Part shown: in pieces, positions 17,504 to 26,550 of the stretch | Numbering within the stretch: the first letter of the stretch is position 1 | Layout of the letters: every line of letters starts with the position of its first letter | Notes under the pieces: model-generated | What the model was told of the DNA's origin: nothing | What the model saw: the letters and a program-made list of their open reading frames with translations, nothing else | The model's database searches: none | Translations under genes and position numbers: made by a program | From: Psychrobacter urativorans | GTDB taxonomy: Bacteria; Pseudomonadota; Gammaproteobacteria; Pseudomonadales; Moraxellaceae | DNA: 64,000 nucleotides | Assembly (NCBI RefSeq): GCF_904846695.1 | Contig: NZ_CAJHBR010000014.1 | Coordinates: forward strand, 1 to 64,000 | Direction of reading: 5' to 3'

Positions 17504-18694
17504 ATGAGCGCAGGGAATATAGCATATGGAAAGAATTATTTTCCTAGATTAGATGACGAAAGAAAAATTTGGCGAAAAATCGTTCAGGGTGACAACCTCC
17601 TACTGCTTGCTCCAAGACGTGTTGGTAAGTCCTCGCTTCTACATCATTTAAAGGATAATCCTATAGAGGGCTATGCCCTCATATATAACTATGCTCAGAC
17701 AAGCACAAGCGAAATAGAGTTTTATCAGAACTTACTGAAAGATGTTGTTGAATCAGATTTTGTTAAAAGATCTGCTAAATTATCTGCTAAATTTAAATCG
17801 TGGCTTCATAAACTTAAGTTAAATTTCTCTTTTGAGGCAAAGGGAGCCAAAGTAGAAGCTGGCATTAAAGAAGTTGAAATTAGTCATTCTGTAGAAAATG
17901 AAATAATAAGAAAAGTACTGCTTGATGGTCTAAGTGAAACTAATACAACACTAATTATTGCGATTGATGAGTTTCCTGATGCCTTGATTAATATCAATAA
18001 AATACATGGTGAGATAGCAGCGACTCAATTTTTATCAGGCATTAGGAGACTTTGCCAAAATGCTGAGCTTAACAAAAAGGTAAGATTTATTTTCACGGGT
18101 TCAATCGGTTTAGATACGGTGGTGAAAAAGCTTCAATTAAGTAATTTAATTAATGATCTAGTACATACGACTATAGAACCTTTATCAGATATAGAAGCTC
18201 AAAAGTTTATTGATTTTTACTTTGAGCAAAGCTCAAGTAGAGTCATAGACGTCTCATTAAAAAATATTATCATTGAGCAAGTAGGATGGAATATGCCTTA
18301 TTATCTTGCTTTAGTATGTGAAGAAATACTTGATAATTACGATGATGATCAATCGATAGTAGCTTCTGATGTTCTTAAGTGTATTGATCAGTTGTTTGCG
18401 CATGAAGCCAAAACAAATTTTTCTCATTGGCGAGAGCGATTAAAGAGACTGGAAAAAGAAGAAAGAAACTATGCAGAAGCTCTACTAACCTTAGTCTGTG
18501 ATAATGAGGAACCTTTATCTTATTCGAAAATAATGAACCTGAGTCAAAAAGAAGAGTATAGAGAGCTTGTGAATACAAACTATGTCTTGGACTGTCTTAA
18601 ACATGAAGGTTATCTATTTCATATAAGACCAGATGATACTTACTGGTTTACCTCTCCATTTTTAAAGCGTTGGTGGAATCTCTATGGACGATAA
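17504..18694 (+). CDS. P-loop ATPase (archaeal-ATPase/STAND-like), first gene of a two-ATPase pair
   Basis: A 396-residue cytoplasmic NTPase. Walker A is APRRVGKSS (residues 36-44), Walker B is LIIAIDEFP (Asp155-Glu156), and FTGSIGL near residue 200 fits the sensor-1 strand of archaeal-type STAND ATPases. Lys-rich residues 88-125 form an insertion after the second strand. The C-terminal 80 residues look like a winged helix ending in YWFTSPFLKRWW, as in that group. There is no recognisable effector domain. Its 3' end overlaps the next ATPase gene by 11 bases. The pair is AT-rich against its surroundings and sits behind an operator-like palindrome array. Function is unknown; anti-phage defence is possible by architecture only. 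Confidence 0.75.
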   Translation: MSAGNIAYGKNYFPRLDDERKIWRKIVQGDNLLLLAPRRVGKSSLLHHLKDNPIEGYALIYNYAQTSTSEIEFYQNLLKDVVESDFVKRSAKLSAKFKSWLHKLKLNFSFEAKGAKVEAGIKEVEISHSVENEIIRKVLLDGLSETNTTLIIAIDEFPDALININKIHGEIAATQFLSGIRRLCQNAELNKKVRFIFTGSIGLDTVVKKLQLSNLINDLVHTTIEPLSDIEAQKFIDFYFEQSSSRVIDVSLKNIIIEQVGWNMPYYLALVCEEILDNYDDDQSIVASDVLKCIDQLFAHEAKTNFSHWRERLKRLEKEERNYAEALLTLVCDNEEPLSYSKIMNLSQKEEYRELVNTNYVLDCLKHEGYLFHIRPDDTYWFTSPFLKRWWNLYGR

Positions 18695-20720
18695 TAAACA
18701 CAATACATCAGATAATTCAGTACTACTCTACAACACTCAGAATATAGATGCTGAAGTGCTTAAATCAGGATTCAGCATTCGTAAGAGAGAGTACGATCGC
18801 ATTTGGAAAGATATTCAGAATAGTGATATGACTCATCCAGAAACTCACTATCTTATTCAAGGTGTGCGCGGAGCAGGAAAGACCACCTTATTATCTCGCC
18901 TTGCTTACGAAGTGGCAGCAGATGAAAAGCTAAGTGAATGGTTAGTACCTATTCTACTTAATGAAGAAGAGTATGGCATATTATCACTATTTACTTTTTG
19001 GTTGCGTATTGCTGAAAAGTTAGCAGAGCAGAATCCTAATCTATACGCAGATCTATTTGAGCAAATCTCTAACTTAGACGATAGTGCTGAGGCAGCATGG
19101 GATTTGATACAAAATAGTTTAGACGAGAACAAGCAGAAAATTATTGTCTTCGTTGATAATTTAGGAGAGTTATTCAAAGATTTTGACGAGATTGAACATG
19201 CACAATTAAGAAAAGTATTAAGTCTACATTCTCAGATTCGTTTGGTTGGCGGTTCCAGTCAATTGCTTGAAGCGCATTTCGATGTTTCAGAACCTTTCTA
19301 TCAATTCTTTAAATTGGTTAATTTAAGACCAATTAATGAAATGGAAATGCATGAGCTATTACGCTCTTTAGCAAAGCAAACTAGTGAAGACGCCGTAAAT
19401 ACTATAGAAGAGGTTATTACTGAGCATCCTGAACGTATTGAAGCGGTTAGACGGCTCACTGATGGCGTACCTCGTACTATAGTATTACTTTTTCAGATTA
19501 TTATAGAAGGCGCGAAAGAGAGTAGCTATGCTTATCTAGAAGAAACTATTGATAAAACTACGCCTTTGTATAAACATCGAATGGATGATTTATCACGCCA
19601 ACAAAAAGCTATCGTACATGTGATAGCGATGAACTGGGATGCGATGAGTACTAAAGAAATCGCGGAACAAACTCGCTTGCCAAGTAAGACGGTATCAGCG
19701 CAGTTGGTTAAGCTACAACAGCAATGGATAGTGGATAAAATAGAAACCAATACCAAAAATCATCTGTATATTGTCAAAGAAAGGTTTTTTAATATTTGGT
19801 ATCTCATGCGCTATGGTAATCAAAAGGATAAGCGTCGTGTTTTGTGGCTGACAAGGTTTTTAGAGAGTTGGTATGATTATTACGAAATAAATAGCAACTT
19901 TTTTGAGCTAATGAAATCTATTGTTTTAAAGAAAAATATTCCACTCGACTATATTAATGCTCATTTAAGTAGCAGAAATATACCTAATTCTAGCAAAGAC
20001 ATGATTGTTAGTCTGCTAAAAGAAGAGGATATAGAAGAAGAAAATATTATAAAAGACTATTTAAGTATTTATCAAGAAGATAATCTAACGAAAGATTTTT
20101 TTGAGCTTTATGAAAACAAAAGAATTTTTCATTATATAGATTTACTAATGTCACAGAAAAAAAGTGAAAACATAAATAGTATTGTGATGGCTGCTCGTTT
20201 AAGCAAAGAGTTCAATATAGATAGTGCATTATACAACGACCTAATAATGCGAGCTAAAATTTTATCAGAAAAAGAAGATAGGCTTGTAGAATTGGGCTTT
20301 TTACTTTTCGTAAACGAAATTAACGATAAAAAATATATAATAGAAGATATTATTTCTCACTACGGAACAGAGGATAGTATAGAAAGTGTATTTGAAAAGT
20401 CTATATTGAAATTATTGCTACTTTGGTGTAACAAATTTGAGAAAGCTAAATTAAAAGAAGCTGATTTGTCTAGTTTAAAGCATATGGGTTTAATACAAGA
20501 CTATGTAATTTTACTTTTAGCTAAAGGACAAGTGGAAACAGCATATAATATTTTTTCAAATAGTGATTTCAGAAAAGAGTTCAAACCTATCTACTACGCT
20601 ACTGTATCTCTATTAAAAGACGAACGACAACAAGAGTATCTACGCATGGGATCAGAGCTACAAGGCACAGTAGATGAAATACTTCAGAAAGTTGAAGAAT
20701 ATCGTATTAAATATGATTAA
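18684..20720 (+). CDS. P-loop ATPase with winged helix and helical C-terminal region, second gene of the pair
   Basis: A 678-residue protein. Walker A is GVRGAGKT (residues 60-67), Walker B is IIVFVDNLGEL (Asp158), and a helical lid follows. A winged helix around residues 315-350 (MSTKEIAEQTRLPSKTVSAQL) is typical of DNA-binding or regulatory STAND-like ATPases. The remaining ~300 residues are predicted all-helical, rich in Lys/Glu/Ile, and could be TPR-like sensor repeats. Its start lies inside the 3' end of the first ATPase gene, so the two products are probably made together and may interact. I do not recognise a named system. The last kilobase is very AT-rich, a sign of transfer. Confidence 0.75.
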   Translation: MDDNKHNTSDNSVLLYNTQNIDAEVLKSGFSIRKREYDRIWKDIQNSDMTHPETHYLIQGVRGAGKTTLLSRLAYEVAADEKLSEWLVPILLNEEEYGILSLFTFWLRIAEKLAEQNPNLYADLFEQISNLDDSAEAAWDLIQNSLDENKQKIIVFVDNLGELFKDFDEIEHAQLRKVLSLHSQIRLVGGSSQLLEAHFDVSEPFYQFFKLVNLRPINEMEMHELLRSLAKQTSEDAVNTIEEVITEHPERIEAVRRLTDGVPRTIVLLFQIIIEGAKESSYAYLEETIDKTTPLYKHRMDDLSRQQKAIVHVIAMNWDAMSTKEIAEQTRLPSKTVSAQLVKLQQQWIVDKIETNTKNHLYIVKERFFNIWYLMRYGNQKDKRRVLWLTRFLESWYDYYEINSNFFELMKSIVLKKNIPLDYINAHLSSRNIPNSSKDMIVSLLKEEDIEEENIIKDYLSIYQEDNLTKDFFELYENKRIFHYIDLLMSQKKSENINSIVMAARLSKEFNIDSALYNDLIMRAKILSEKEDRLVELGFLLFVNEINDKKYIIEDIISHYGTEDSIESVFEKSILKLLLLWCNKFEKAKLKEADLSSLKHMGLIQDYVILLLAKGQVETAYNIFSNSDFRKEFKPIYYATVSLLKDERQQEYLRMGSELQGTVDEILQKVEEYRIKYD

Positions 20721-20727
20721 GACGAAC

Positions 20728-20766
20728 TTAGAGCCACACTTCAGCATAACTATATTGTGGCTCTAA
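20728..20766. terminator. Bidirectional terminator between the ATPase pair and the thioesterase gene
   Basis: Perfect 11-bp arms TTAGAGCCACA/TGTGGCTCTAA with a 17-base loop lie between convergent genes. T-rich tails are short, so efficiency is uncertain. Confidence 0.6.
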
Positions 20767-20768
20767 TC

Positions 20769-21326
20769 CTAACCCATAGGCGGCCAACGATGAGTCTTAT
20801 CGCCATCTATCCAATCTTGTACCCACGGCTCAGGTTGTTTATCCCAATCTGATCTACCTAAAGCTGCCAGCACACGCTCAGTGGCAATTACCTTACCGCC
20901 TTCTGTAACACCCGTTCGTAATAGCGCCGATGAGCAAGGTTGGCCCTTGACCCACATAGACTGCTCTACATAGATCCAACGCGCATCGAAGCCAACGATT
21001 TTGGTCTTCATAGTTACCTTTTGAAAGGCACGGATGCGCTTACGATATTGGATAGTACTGCCAGCCACTACTAAACCCCAACGCTGCTTGAGCAGCTGCT
21101 TACCAAGTCCAGTACGTACCGCAAAGTCAGTACGGCCCAGGTCATAAAGGGTCAACACTCGGCCGTTATTCATCTCTAAAAAATTATCGATATCGGTCAA
21201 ACGACAGCGTAGAGTAATCTCGCTAACGTCATCGAAGCTTAGGGTATTGCCTTTTTTGACTTGTACTATAGCGTTGATGATAGTGGAGGTATAACGAATA
21301 AAAGGATACATAACAGATCTCAACAA
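20769..21326 (-). CDS. Acyl-CoA thioesterase-like hot-dog protein (THEM6-like)
   Basis: A 185-residue hot-dog-fold protein of the 4HBT_2 type. The sequence RCRLTDIDNFLEMNNGRVLTLYDLGR matches the helix and first strands, where the catalytic acid of 4-hydroxybenzoyl-CoA-type thioesterases lies. WGLVVAGSTIQYRKRIRAF gives the following strands. It likely hydrolyses acyl-CoA or a related thioester in the cytoplasm; the substrate is unknown. It ends close to the ATPase pair on the opposite strand, with the YheT gene 65 bp upstream in the same direction. Confidence 0.78.
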   Translation of the reverse strand: MLRSVMYPFIRYTSTIINAIVQVKKGNTLSFDDVSEITLRCRLTDIDNFLEMNNGRVLTLYDLGRTDFAVRTGLGKQLLKQRWGLVVAGSTIQYRKRIRAFQKVTMKTKIVGFDARWIYVEQSMWVKGQPCSSALLRTGVTEGGKVIATERVLAALGRSDWDKQPEPWVQDWIDGDKTHRWPPMG

Positions 21327-21391
21327 ACATAAAGGTATTAGATTTTTGGGAGTAGAGCGGTAGCAAGTAGGCGTCTATTGCCTATTACTTG

Positions 21392-22420
21392 CTACTTAAT
21401 AGAGGCCACGCCAATATAATTAAAATAAGCACTGACGGTTTCGGGTACCCAATTGATATCGAATCTTGATTTTTTATAGAGGTGAGGGGACTTGTCTTTA
21501 TCAGAGCGATAACGCAAATAACCGATATGGCCGCCGTGCGCAGTTTCGATAATAGTGACGCTGTCAGAGACATCATTTGCGGTAGCCGTAAAGCCAATAA
21601 AGGGATCGTCTTTGGCGCTGATAAGCAGTAAGGGACGAGTCACATTCCGCAAGTGAGGCAGGGCAGAGGATGAATAATAATAGTCATTATTAGAGCGATA
21701 GCCATGCCTAGGGGCGGTGAAGATATCGTCAAAGTCACTAATGCGATTGACGGCTTTTATAGAAGCTATCTCTTCTGCGCTAATTTCATTTGCTAGTGCT
21801 TTTTTGATAATAGGATTGAGCAGATAAGGCGTATAAATGCGGTGACTCAAGAAGCTATGCATAGTGATAGCCGCTGATGACATATCTACCGGAGCGGAGA
21901 TTACTGCTGCACCTAAGCACAAAGCCTTATCGCCATACTCTCCCATATATTTAGCCAGCGCATTACCGCCTAGCGAGACGCCAACGGCATAGATGTTGCC
22001 ATAATTTTGAGCTAAGCTCTGTAAGGTGTGATGCACTTCGGCAGTATCGCCAGCATTATAAAATACTCGACCGCTGGCAGGAATACCACCACAGCTACGA
22101 AAGTGGGCGACTACGAAATGCCAGCCTTGGGCATGCATCTGATGAGCCAATGCGCGCGCATAATGGCTGTCGCTACTGCCTTCCATACCGTGGAACAATA
22201 CGATCAGAGGCGTCTGCTCAAGTATTTCACTAGTGCTGCTAGCTACTGGATGAGCATCATAAAAATCATAAGCAATATCGCTCTCAGCCAGCGAGTCTTT
22301 TTTGACAATACGTCTGTAGGTCGGCGTTTTTGGCGCAAAAAACTTAGGCAAAATGCTTTGTAGATGTGGATTAGTTAGCCAAAACGGGGGCTTGAATTCA
22401 TTGTAGATAAAGTTATTCAT
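21392..22420 (-). CDS. yheT: YheT family alpha/beta hydrolase
   Basis: A 342-residue hydrolase with the family opening FKPPFWLTNPHLQSILP. The oxyanion region is VLFHGMEGSSDSHYAR and the nucleophile elbow GVSLGGNAL. The late catalytic residues are in SAKDDPF (Asp) and AHGGHIGY (His). The substrate of YheT is not established; lipid or ester hydrolysis is the general expectation. It is transcribed leftwards towards the thioesterase gene, perhaps with it. A parS-like site lies about 85 bp upstream of the start. Confidence 0.88.
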   Translation of the reverse strand: MNNFIYNEFKPPFWLTNPHLQSILPKFFAPKTPTYRRIVKKDSLAESDIAYDFYDAHPVASSTSEILEQTPLIVLFHGMEGSSDSHYARALAHQMHAQGWHFVVAHFRSCGGIPASGRVFYNAGDTAEVHHTLQSLAQNYGNIYAVGVSLGGNALAKYMGEYGDKALCLGAAVISAPVDMSSAAITMHSFLSHRIYTPYLLNPIIKKALANEISAEEIASIKAVNRISDFDDIFTAPRHGYRSNNDYYYSSSALPHLRNVTRPLLLISAKDDPFIGFTATANDVSDSVTIIETAHGGHIGYLRYRSDKDKSPHLYKKSRFDINWVPETVSAYFNYIGVASIK

Positions 22421-22505
22421 AGAAGGGCATCGAAAATGGTGGAGTGAAAATAAGAGGGAGCGAGCTGATTACTATATGAATTTATTCAAATGGATTTATA
22501 TATAA

Positions 22506-22521
22506 GGTTTCACGTGAAACA
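22506..22521. promoter_or_regulatory. parS-like ParB binding site 1
   Basis: GGTTTCACGTGAAACA matches the bacterial parS consensus TGTTTCACGTGAAACA at 15 of 16 positions. It is intergenic, upstream of yheT. ParB spreading from such sites directs origin segregation in most bacteria. Confidence 0.75.
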
Positions 22522-22634
22522 ATAATAGCGAATCAATTAAATTTTAAAATAAACAACATCAAGGTGCTAGCGCTTTTGTTACTCACTATCATACTAATCT
22601 ATGAGCAAGGTTCCAATATTTTTTGGTGAACGCC

Positions 22635-23234
22635 CTACTCAGCACTTGTTAAAACCTGCCCATCCATAGCAAGGCGTTGTTTAAGGGCTTCAATATCAGC
22701 CTCAGCGATGGTTACTGATAACCGTACCTCTTTACTATAATCCACCGAGTCGATAGTGCCGTTTAAGCTCTCAACTATATAACGACATTGGCCTTCAGTA
22801 GCGAACTGCGCTAGGATTTGTAGTTGCGTCATAGGCACATAGGGACAGAGTTGCATAGCATCGACTGCCGCTTGTGCAGAGCCAGCATAGGCTCGCGTCA
22901 GTCCGCCTGCGCCTAACTTGATACCACCGAAATAGCGCACCACAATGACAATAATATTACCAATAGACTTATGCTGTAGAACATTGAGTATCGGTCGCCC
23001 AGCAGTACCACTCGGTTCGCCATCATCATCGAAGCCAGCACTAGTAGTATTATCAGGATCACCAATAATATAAGCCCAGCAGTGATGACGCGCATCAGCA
23101 TATTGCTCACGCAGCTGTTCCACGTGAAACATAGCTTGCTCACGTGAAGTCACTGGATAAGCATAAGTGATGAATTCAGATTTTTTGATTTCAAGGCGAG
23201 CAGTAACCGCGCTTTGTAAGGTTTGATAACTCAT
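22635..23234 (-). CDS. yigZ: YigZ / IMPACT family protein
   Basis: A 199-residue protein. The N-terminal IMPACT domain has KSEFITYAYPVTSREQA, DARHHCWAYIIG and DDGEPSGTAGRPIL. The ferredoxin-like DUF1949 domain follows from about residue 137. Family members bind nucleic acid or ribosomes in the eukaryotic homologue; the bacterial role is unclear. It is monocistronic and transcribed divergently from rsuA. The coding sequence of MFHVEQL contains a near-perfect parS palindrome. Confidence 0.9.
   Translation of the reverse strand: MSYQTLQSAVTARLEIKKSEFITYAYPVTSREQAMFHVEQLREQYADARHHCWAYIIGDPDNTTSAGFDDDGEPSGTAGRPILNVLQHKSIGNIIVIVVRYFGGIKLGAGGLTRAYAGSAQAAVDAMQLCPYVPMTQLQILAQFATEGQCRYIVESLNGTIDSVDYSKEVRLSVTIAEADIEALKQRLAMDGQVLTSAE
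23116..23131. promoter_or_regulatory. parS-like ParB binding site 2 (inside yigZ)
   Basis: TGTTCCACGTGAAACA matches the parS consensus at 15 of 16 positions. It lies inside yigZ, in the codons for the conserved MFHVEQL stretch. Confidence 0.65.
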
Positions 23235-23401
23235 AGTTCAATAACTTAGTGTTTTATAACTAGTAATCTTTTAGGTGATATACCTAGGTTTAGGTTGAAT
23301 ATGCTAAACTTGTTTTATTATCGCTGTTGCCAATATTCGGCGCGGGATCAATTTATTCTCCACTATAACAAAACATTATGATATCCAAGGTAGCAAATAG
23401 C

Positions 23402-24106
23402 ATGCGTTTAGATAAATTTATTAGTAAAGCCACTGAGCTGTCACGCAAAGAATCAAAAAGAATCTTGCACGCCGGCGAAGTCACTGTCAATGACCAAGTC
23501 ATCAAAGATGTCGGCTTGCATGTCGATATTGTCAATGACGAAATCATGTGGGCCAATGAGCCACTATCAGTAGCTACTGGCAATCGCTACATTCTATTGC
23601 ATAAGCCTGAAGGCTTTGAATGTACCCTAAAAGTGAAAGATCATCCTATCGTGACTGAGTTGATTGCAGTGCCAGAAAGCGGCAGCTTGCGCATGGCTGG
23701 TCGTCTAGATGTGGATACTACTGGGGCGTTGCTAATTAGTGATGACGGTAAATGGTTACACCGTGTCACTAGTCCAAAACGTGAACATGCCAAGGTCTAT
23801 GAGCTTACGTTAGCCGATGCTATGGACAGTGAAGCGCAAGCGAATGCAGTAGCTGAGGTTGCCGAAGGTATCTTACTAGAGGGTGATCATGAAGAGACTA
23901 AGCCAGCTGTACTTGAATTCATCGATGAGACTCATGCCCGTCTGACGTTAGAGCAAGGTAAGTATCATCAAGTCAAACGCATGATGGGCTACTTTGGCAA
24001 CAGAGTAGTGGCGCTACATCGCTCTAGTGTCGGTCATATCACTTTAGACGGTCTAGAAAAAGGCGATAGTCGCTTTTTGACAGCAGAAGAAGTTGCTAAA
24101 TTTTAA
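23402..24106 (+). CDS. rsuA: 16S rRNA pseudouridine(516) synthase RsuA
   Basis: Converts U516 of 16S rRNA to pseudouridine during small-subunit assembly. The S4-like RNA-binding domain occupies the first 60 residues (MRLDKFISKATELSRKESKR). The catalytic motif is AGRLDVDTTGALLIS, with the essential Asp in RLDVDT. QGKYHQVKRMMGYFGN is the family's C-terminal block. I chose the ATG at 23402, which matches E. coli RsuA. The in-frame ATG at 23378 would add eight residues. A strong terminator follows. Confidence 0.92.
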   Translation: MRLDKFISKATELSRKESKRILHAGEVTVNDQVIKDVGLHVDIVNDEIMWANEPLSVATGNRYILLHKPEGFECTLKVKDHPIVTELIAVPESGSLRMAGRLDVDTTGALLISDDGKWLHRVTSPKREHAKVYELTLADAMDSEAQANAVAEVAEGILLEGDHEETKPAVLEFIDETHARLTLEQGKYHQVKRMMGYFGNRVVALHRSSVGHITLDGLEKGDSRFLTAEEVAKF

Positions 24107-24132
24107 TAAGTTTTACTAGATTTCTCTAAAAC

Positions 24133-24180
24133 TAACGGCAGCCGTTCTCTAATGATGTGAACGAGCTGCCGTTATTGTTT
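24133..24180 (+). terminator. Intrinsic terminator of rsuA
   Basis: Arms TAACGGCAGC-CGTTC and GAACG-A-GCTGCCGTTA form a long stem with one bulge around an 11-base loop, followed by TTGTTT. It starts about 27 bp after the rsuA stop. Confidence 0.85.
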
Positions 24181-24493
24181 GTCAGTCACTATTAGCTAGG
24201 AACGATTAGCCAAAGATTATTAAACATAAACTACTATTAGTTGTACATCATCAGCCGTTAGTTATCCTAAATTCTTAGCATCTGTTACTTGTCTCTTAAG
24301 CTCAAGTAGCATATTTGCAAACTAAGCCATCTATCCTAGGCTCAGCCCTTATAAAAATAAACTACTGTGCTACAGTCTTATCATCTATTTATTCTACTTT
24401 TTTATATACTATTTATAGCTGTTAATAGTTGACGCTTATCTCAATGCTGATTAAAAAAGTTGTTATTTATTAAAATTTGATAGGACCTTTTCT
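24181..24493. other. Intergenic region upstream of the DsbC-like gene
   Basis: AT-rich, with no gene, repeat or hairpin of note. It presumably contains the promoter of the rightward gene starting at 24494. Confidence 0.4.
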
Positions 24494-25549
24494 GTGAAAC
24501 TACCTGCATTCAAATCCCTCGCCATTGTTAGCGCTATACTATTATCAACTAGTGCTTGTGCTCAACCCACACCGACTAGCAGCAGTAGCCAAAACTTGCA
24601 AACTGCGTCTAAGGTAATTACTAGTGTGAGCAGTACTGTTGATGCGCATTTGCGTAAAGTACTGACTGAAGTCGGTATCAAAACCCAGATTATGGCTATC
24701 ACTCCCTCAAAGTTACCGAATATGTATCAAATCGATTTAGTAGGGCAGCCCCCACTGCACCTTACTGCTGATGGCAAATACGTGATCCAAGGCGAGCTAC
24801 AAAAAAATCCTAGCAAGCGTCTGGTTAATACTATCCCTGTGCGTAGCAATAGTACCCAAACAGGTAAGCCTATTAGCGCTGCTACTAAAAATTCTATGCT
24901 GGCTAATATGAGTGCGCTGAAGAATATGAGTGCCAAGACGCCATTCTTCTACACCGCAGTACCTGGTGTGATTTGGGGTGCAACGCTAGAGGGTGTGCCG
25001 TTTTTAATATCGGATGATGGACAATATGTGACTGATGGTGAGATATCGGTGATAGATAAAGGTCAGTTCACTGGCTTAGATGATAATTTTGAAAAGTTAA
25101 AAAACCAGTCGGTGTTTAGCAGCTTAGATCAAGCGCAACTGATTACTTATCCAGCTACTAGCGCTGAAAAAGCCGTAATCTACGTAGCCACTGATGTCAA
25201 TTGTCCGTACTGCCGTTTGCTCCACAAGCAGATGCAGAGTCTCAATAAAAAAGGGGTGACGGTAAAAACTATTGGCTATCCTATCTATGAGCAGTCGCCT
25301 AAGCAAATGCGTGGAATTTGGTGTCAGGCAGATGATAGCAGTCGCCGCATTGCCTTAGATAAAGCTATGTTAACCGGAAAAATGACCCCAGCACCAGCCA
25401 GCTGTAGTACTGATTATGTCAGCCCTAATCGTGAAAAAGCTGCTGGCTTAGCTGTGATCGCGACCCCAGCTATCTATCGTGATGATGGGGTATTATTCCA
25501 AGCTAGCTTTGAGAGTCCGGAGTTCTTAGAATTCTTGGGTGTAGACTGA
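24494..25549 (+). CDS. DsbC-like disulfide isomerase lipoprotein with duplicated N-terminal domain
   Basis: A 351-residue exported thiol-disulfide protein. The signal peptide ends in a lipobox-like STSAC, so lipid anchoring is likely. The thioredoxin-fold domain carries the active site CPYC (Cys237, Cys240) and a cis-Pro in ATPAIYRDDG. Ahead of it two similar segments, ending in HLTADGKYVIQGEL and FLISDDGQYVTDGEI, each resemble the DsbC N-terminal dimerisation domain. That explains the excess over ordinary DsbC (about 235). A second disulfide pair lies at GIWCQAD and PASCSTD. It starts with GTG and is monocistronic with a strong terminator. DsbB is encoded about 10 kb away. Confidence 0.85.
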   Translation: MKLPAFKSLAIVSAILLSTSACAQPTPTSSSSQNLQTASKVITSVSSTVDAHLRKVLTEVGIKTQIMAITPSKLPNMYQIDLVGQPPLHLTADGKYVIQGELQKNPSKRLVNTIPVRSNSTQTGKPISAATKNSMLANMSALKNMSAKTPFFYTAVPGVIWGATLEGVPFLISDDGQYVTDGEISVIDKGQFTGLDDNFEKLKNQSVFSSLDQAQLITYPATSAEKAVIYVATDVNCPYCRLLHKQMQSLNKKGVTVKTIGYPIYEQSPKQMRGIWCQADDSSRRIALDKAMLTGKMTPAPASCSTDYVSPNREKAAGLAVIATPAIYRDDGVLFQASFESPEFLEFLGVD

Positions 25550-25581
25550 TCAGCTGATCTTCTAGCTACCTCAATAAGCGA

Positions 25582-25620
25582 CAGCGCCGCATAAACCTTT
25601 ATTTATGCGGCGCTGTTTTT
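25582..25620. terminator. Intrinsic terminator of the DsbC-like gene
   Basis: Perfect 14-bp arms CAGCGCCGCATAAA/TTTATGCGGCGCTG with a six-base loop are followed by TTTTTA, 33 bp after the stop. Confidence 0.92.
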
Positions 25621-25699
25621 ATAGTGTTGCTAATACCAATGAATAGCTGTTAACCAGCATTAATCAATTAGCAGTGATGAATAGGTTTTTACCAGCAAT

Positions 25700-26359
25700 T
25701 TACGGCAATACTACATTAACGATTTTCCAATTAATAAAGCCTTCACGTTGCATCTCAATGGTGAGTGGATAACCTTTGACTTGACCACTAATAGTAAAAC
25801 AATTGATACCACAATAGCTTAAGCTTGGCTTATTACTATCTTCGCCTTGCGCCACTTGTTGCTCAAGCTCGTCCGCTTGCTTTTCCATGATCTGCTGCAT
25901 TTGATTCTTAACTACAGCATCAACATCACCACGTTGGATAATCAAATCACGAATTAGGTTCTTTAAATCAACCTGATTACTAGCAATGGCCCAAGCAGCG
26001 GCAAGCTCCTTAGTAGCAGTATTGGCTTGGCCCTGAGTATTAATAAGTTTTTCTATATTTTCTGCGTTGATAGCCCCGTCTACTGCTTGAGTAATAAAGG
26101 TATTACCAGCTTGAGTAAGAGGCTCGCCACCCAGCTCTGCAACTAGCGGATAATAAGTCATAGTATTAGCAAACTTGCTAGTCAACTGCGTTTGCATACT
26201 AGGGCGCAGTTGCTCATAATCAATCGCCGCAGCGATAGTGGCACCGTCTTTAGCATCGTAAGCTTTTTTTAATTGATAAGCGCTATAGTAAGGTGATCCC
26301 GCATATACAGCTACAACGATGACTATCAGTAACATAATCAATGCAATCAGCTTTTTCAT
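25700..26359 (-). CDS. DUF2939 domain-containing protein
   Basis: A 219-residue protein with an N-terminal membrane anchor or signal segment (residues 3-20). The DUF2939 core follows: YSAYQLKKAYDAKDGATIAAAIDYEQLRPSM. The function is unknown; topology suggests a periplasmic domain. Two cysteines in SYCGINCFTISG near the C-terminus could form a disulfide. It stands alone, convergent with the DsbC-like gene. Confidence 0.8.
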   Translation of the reverse strand: MKKLIALIMLLIVIVVAVYAGSPYYSAYQLKKAYDAKDGATIAAAIDYEQLRPSMQTQLTSKFANTMTYYPLVAELGGEPLTQAGNTFITQAVDGAINAENIEKLINTQGQANTATKELAAAWAIASNQVDLKNLIRDLIIQRGDVDAVVKNQMQQIMEKQADELEQQVAQGEDSNKPSLSYCGINCFTISGQVKGYPLTIEMQREGFINWKIVNVVLP

Positions 26360-26478
26360 AAATAGTGCTCTCTTATACAGGTGTCTATAGTTTTTTGTGC
26401 AGCAATAGGGCGATAAATATTAGCACGACTAGAGGTGTTACAGCTACGAATAGCTGAGGTGAGCTGGCAATTATAAAG

Positions 26479-26550
26479 ATGCCTGTCATGTTAATTATCA
26501 CAATGCCTTTCATGTCAACTATCACGATGCCCATCATGTTGACTGTCAGG
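26479..26550. repeat. 24-bp tandem repeat, three copies
   Basis: Units at 26479-26502, 26503-26526 and 26527-26550 share ATGCC..TCATGT..A.T.TCA. They are diverged from one another, so this is an old array. It lies between the divergent DUF2939 gene and dnaJ. Confidence 0.75.

Noticed and set aside
17504-20720. Naming the ATPase pair as a specific published defence system
   Set aside because: No effector domain or gene combination that I can tie to a named system is visible; a profile search would be needed.
23135-23150. Another parS-like half site in yigZ (TCACGTGAAG)
   Set aside because: Only about 11 of 16 positions match; too weak to count.
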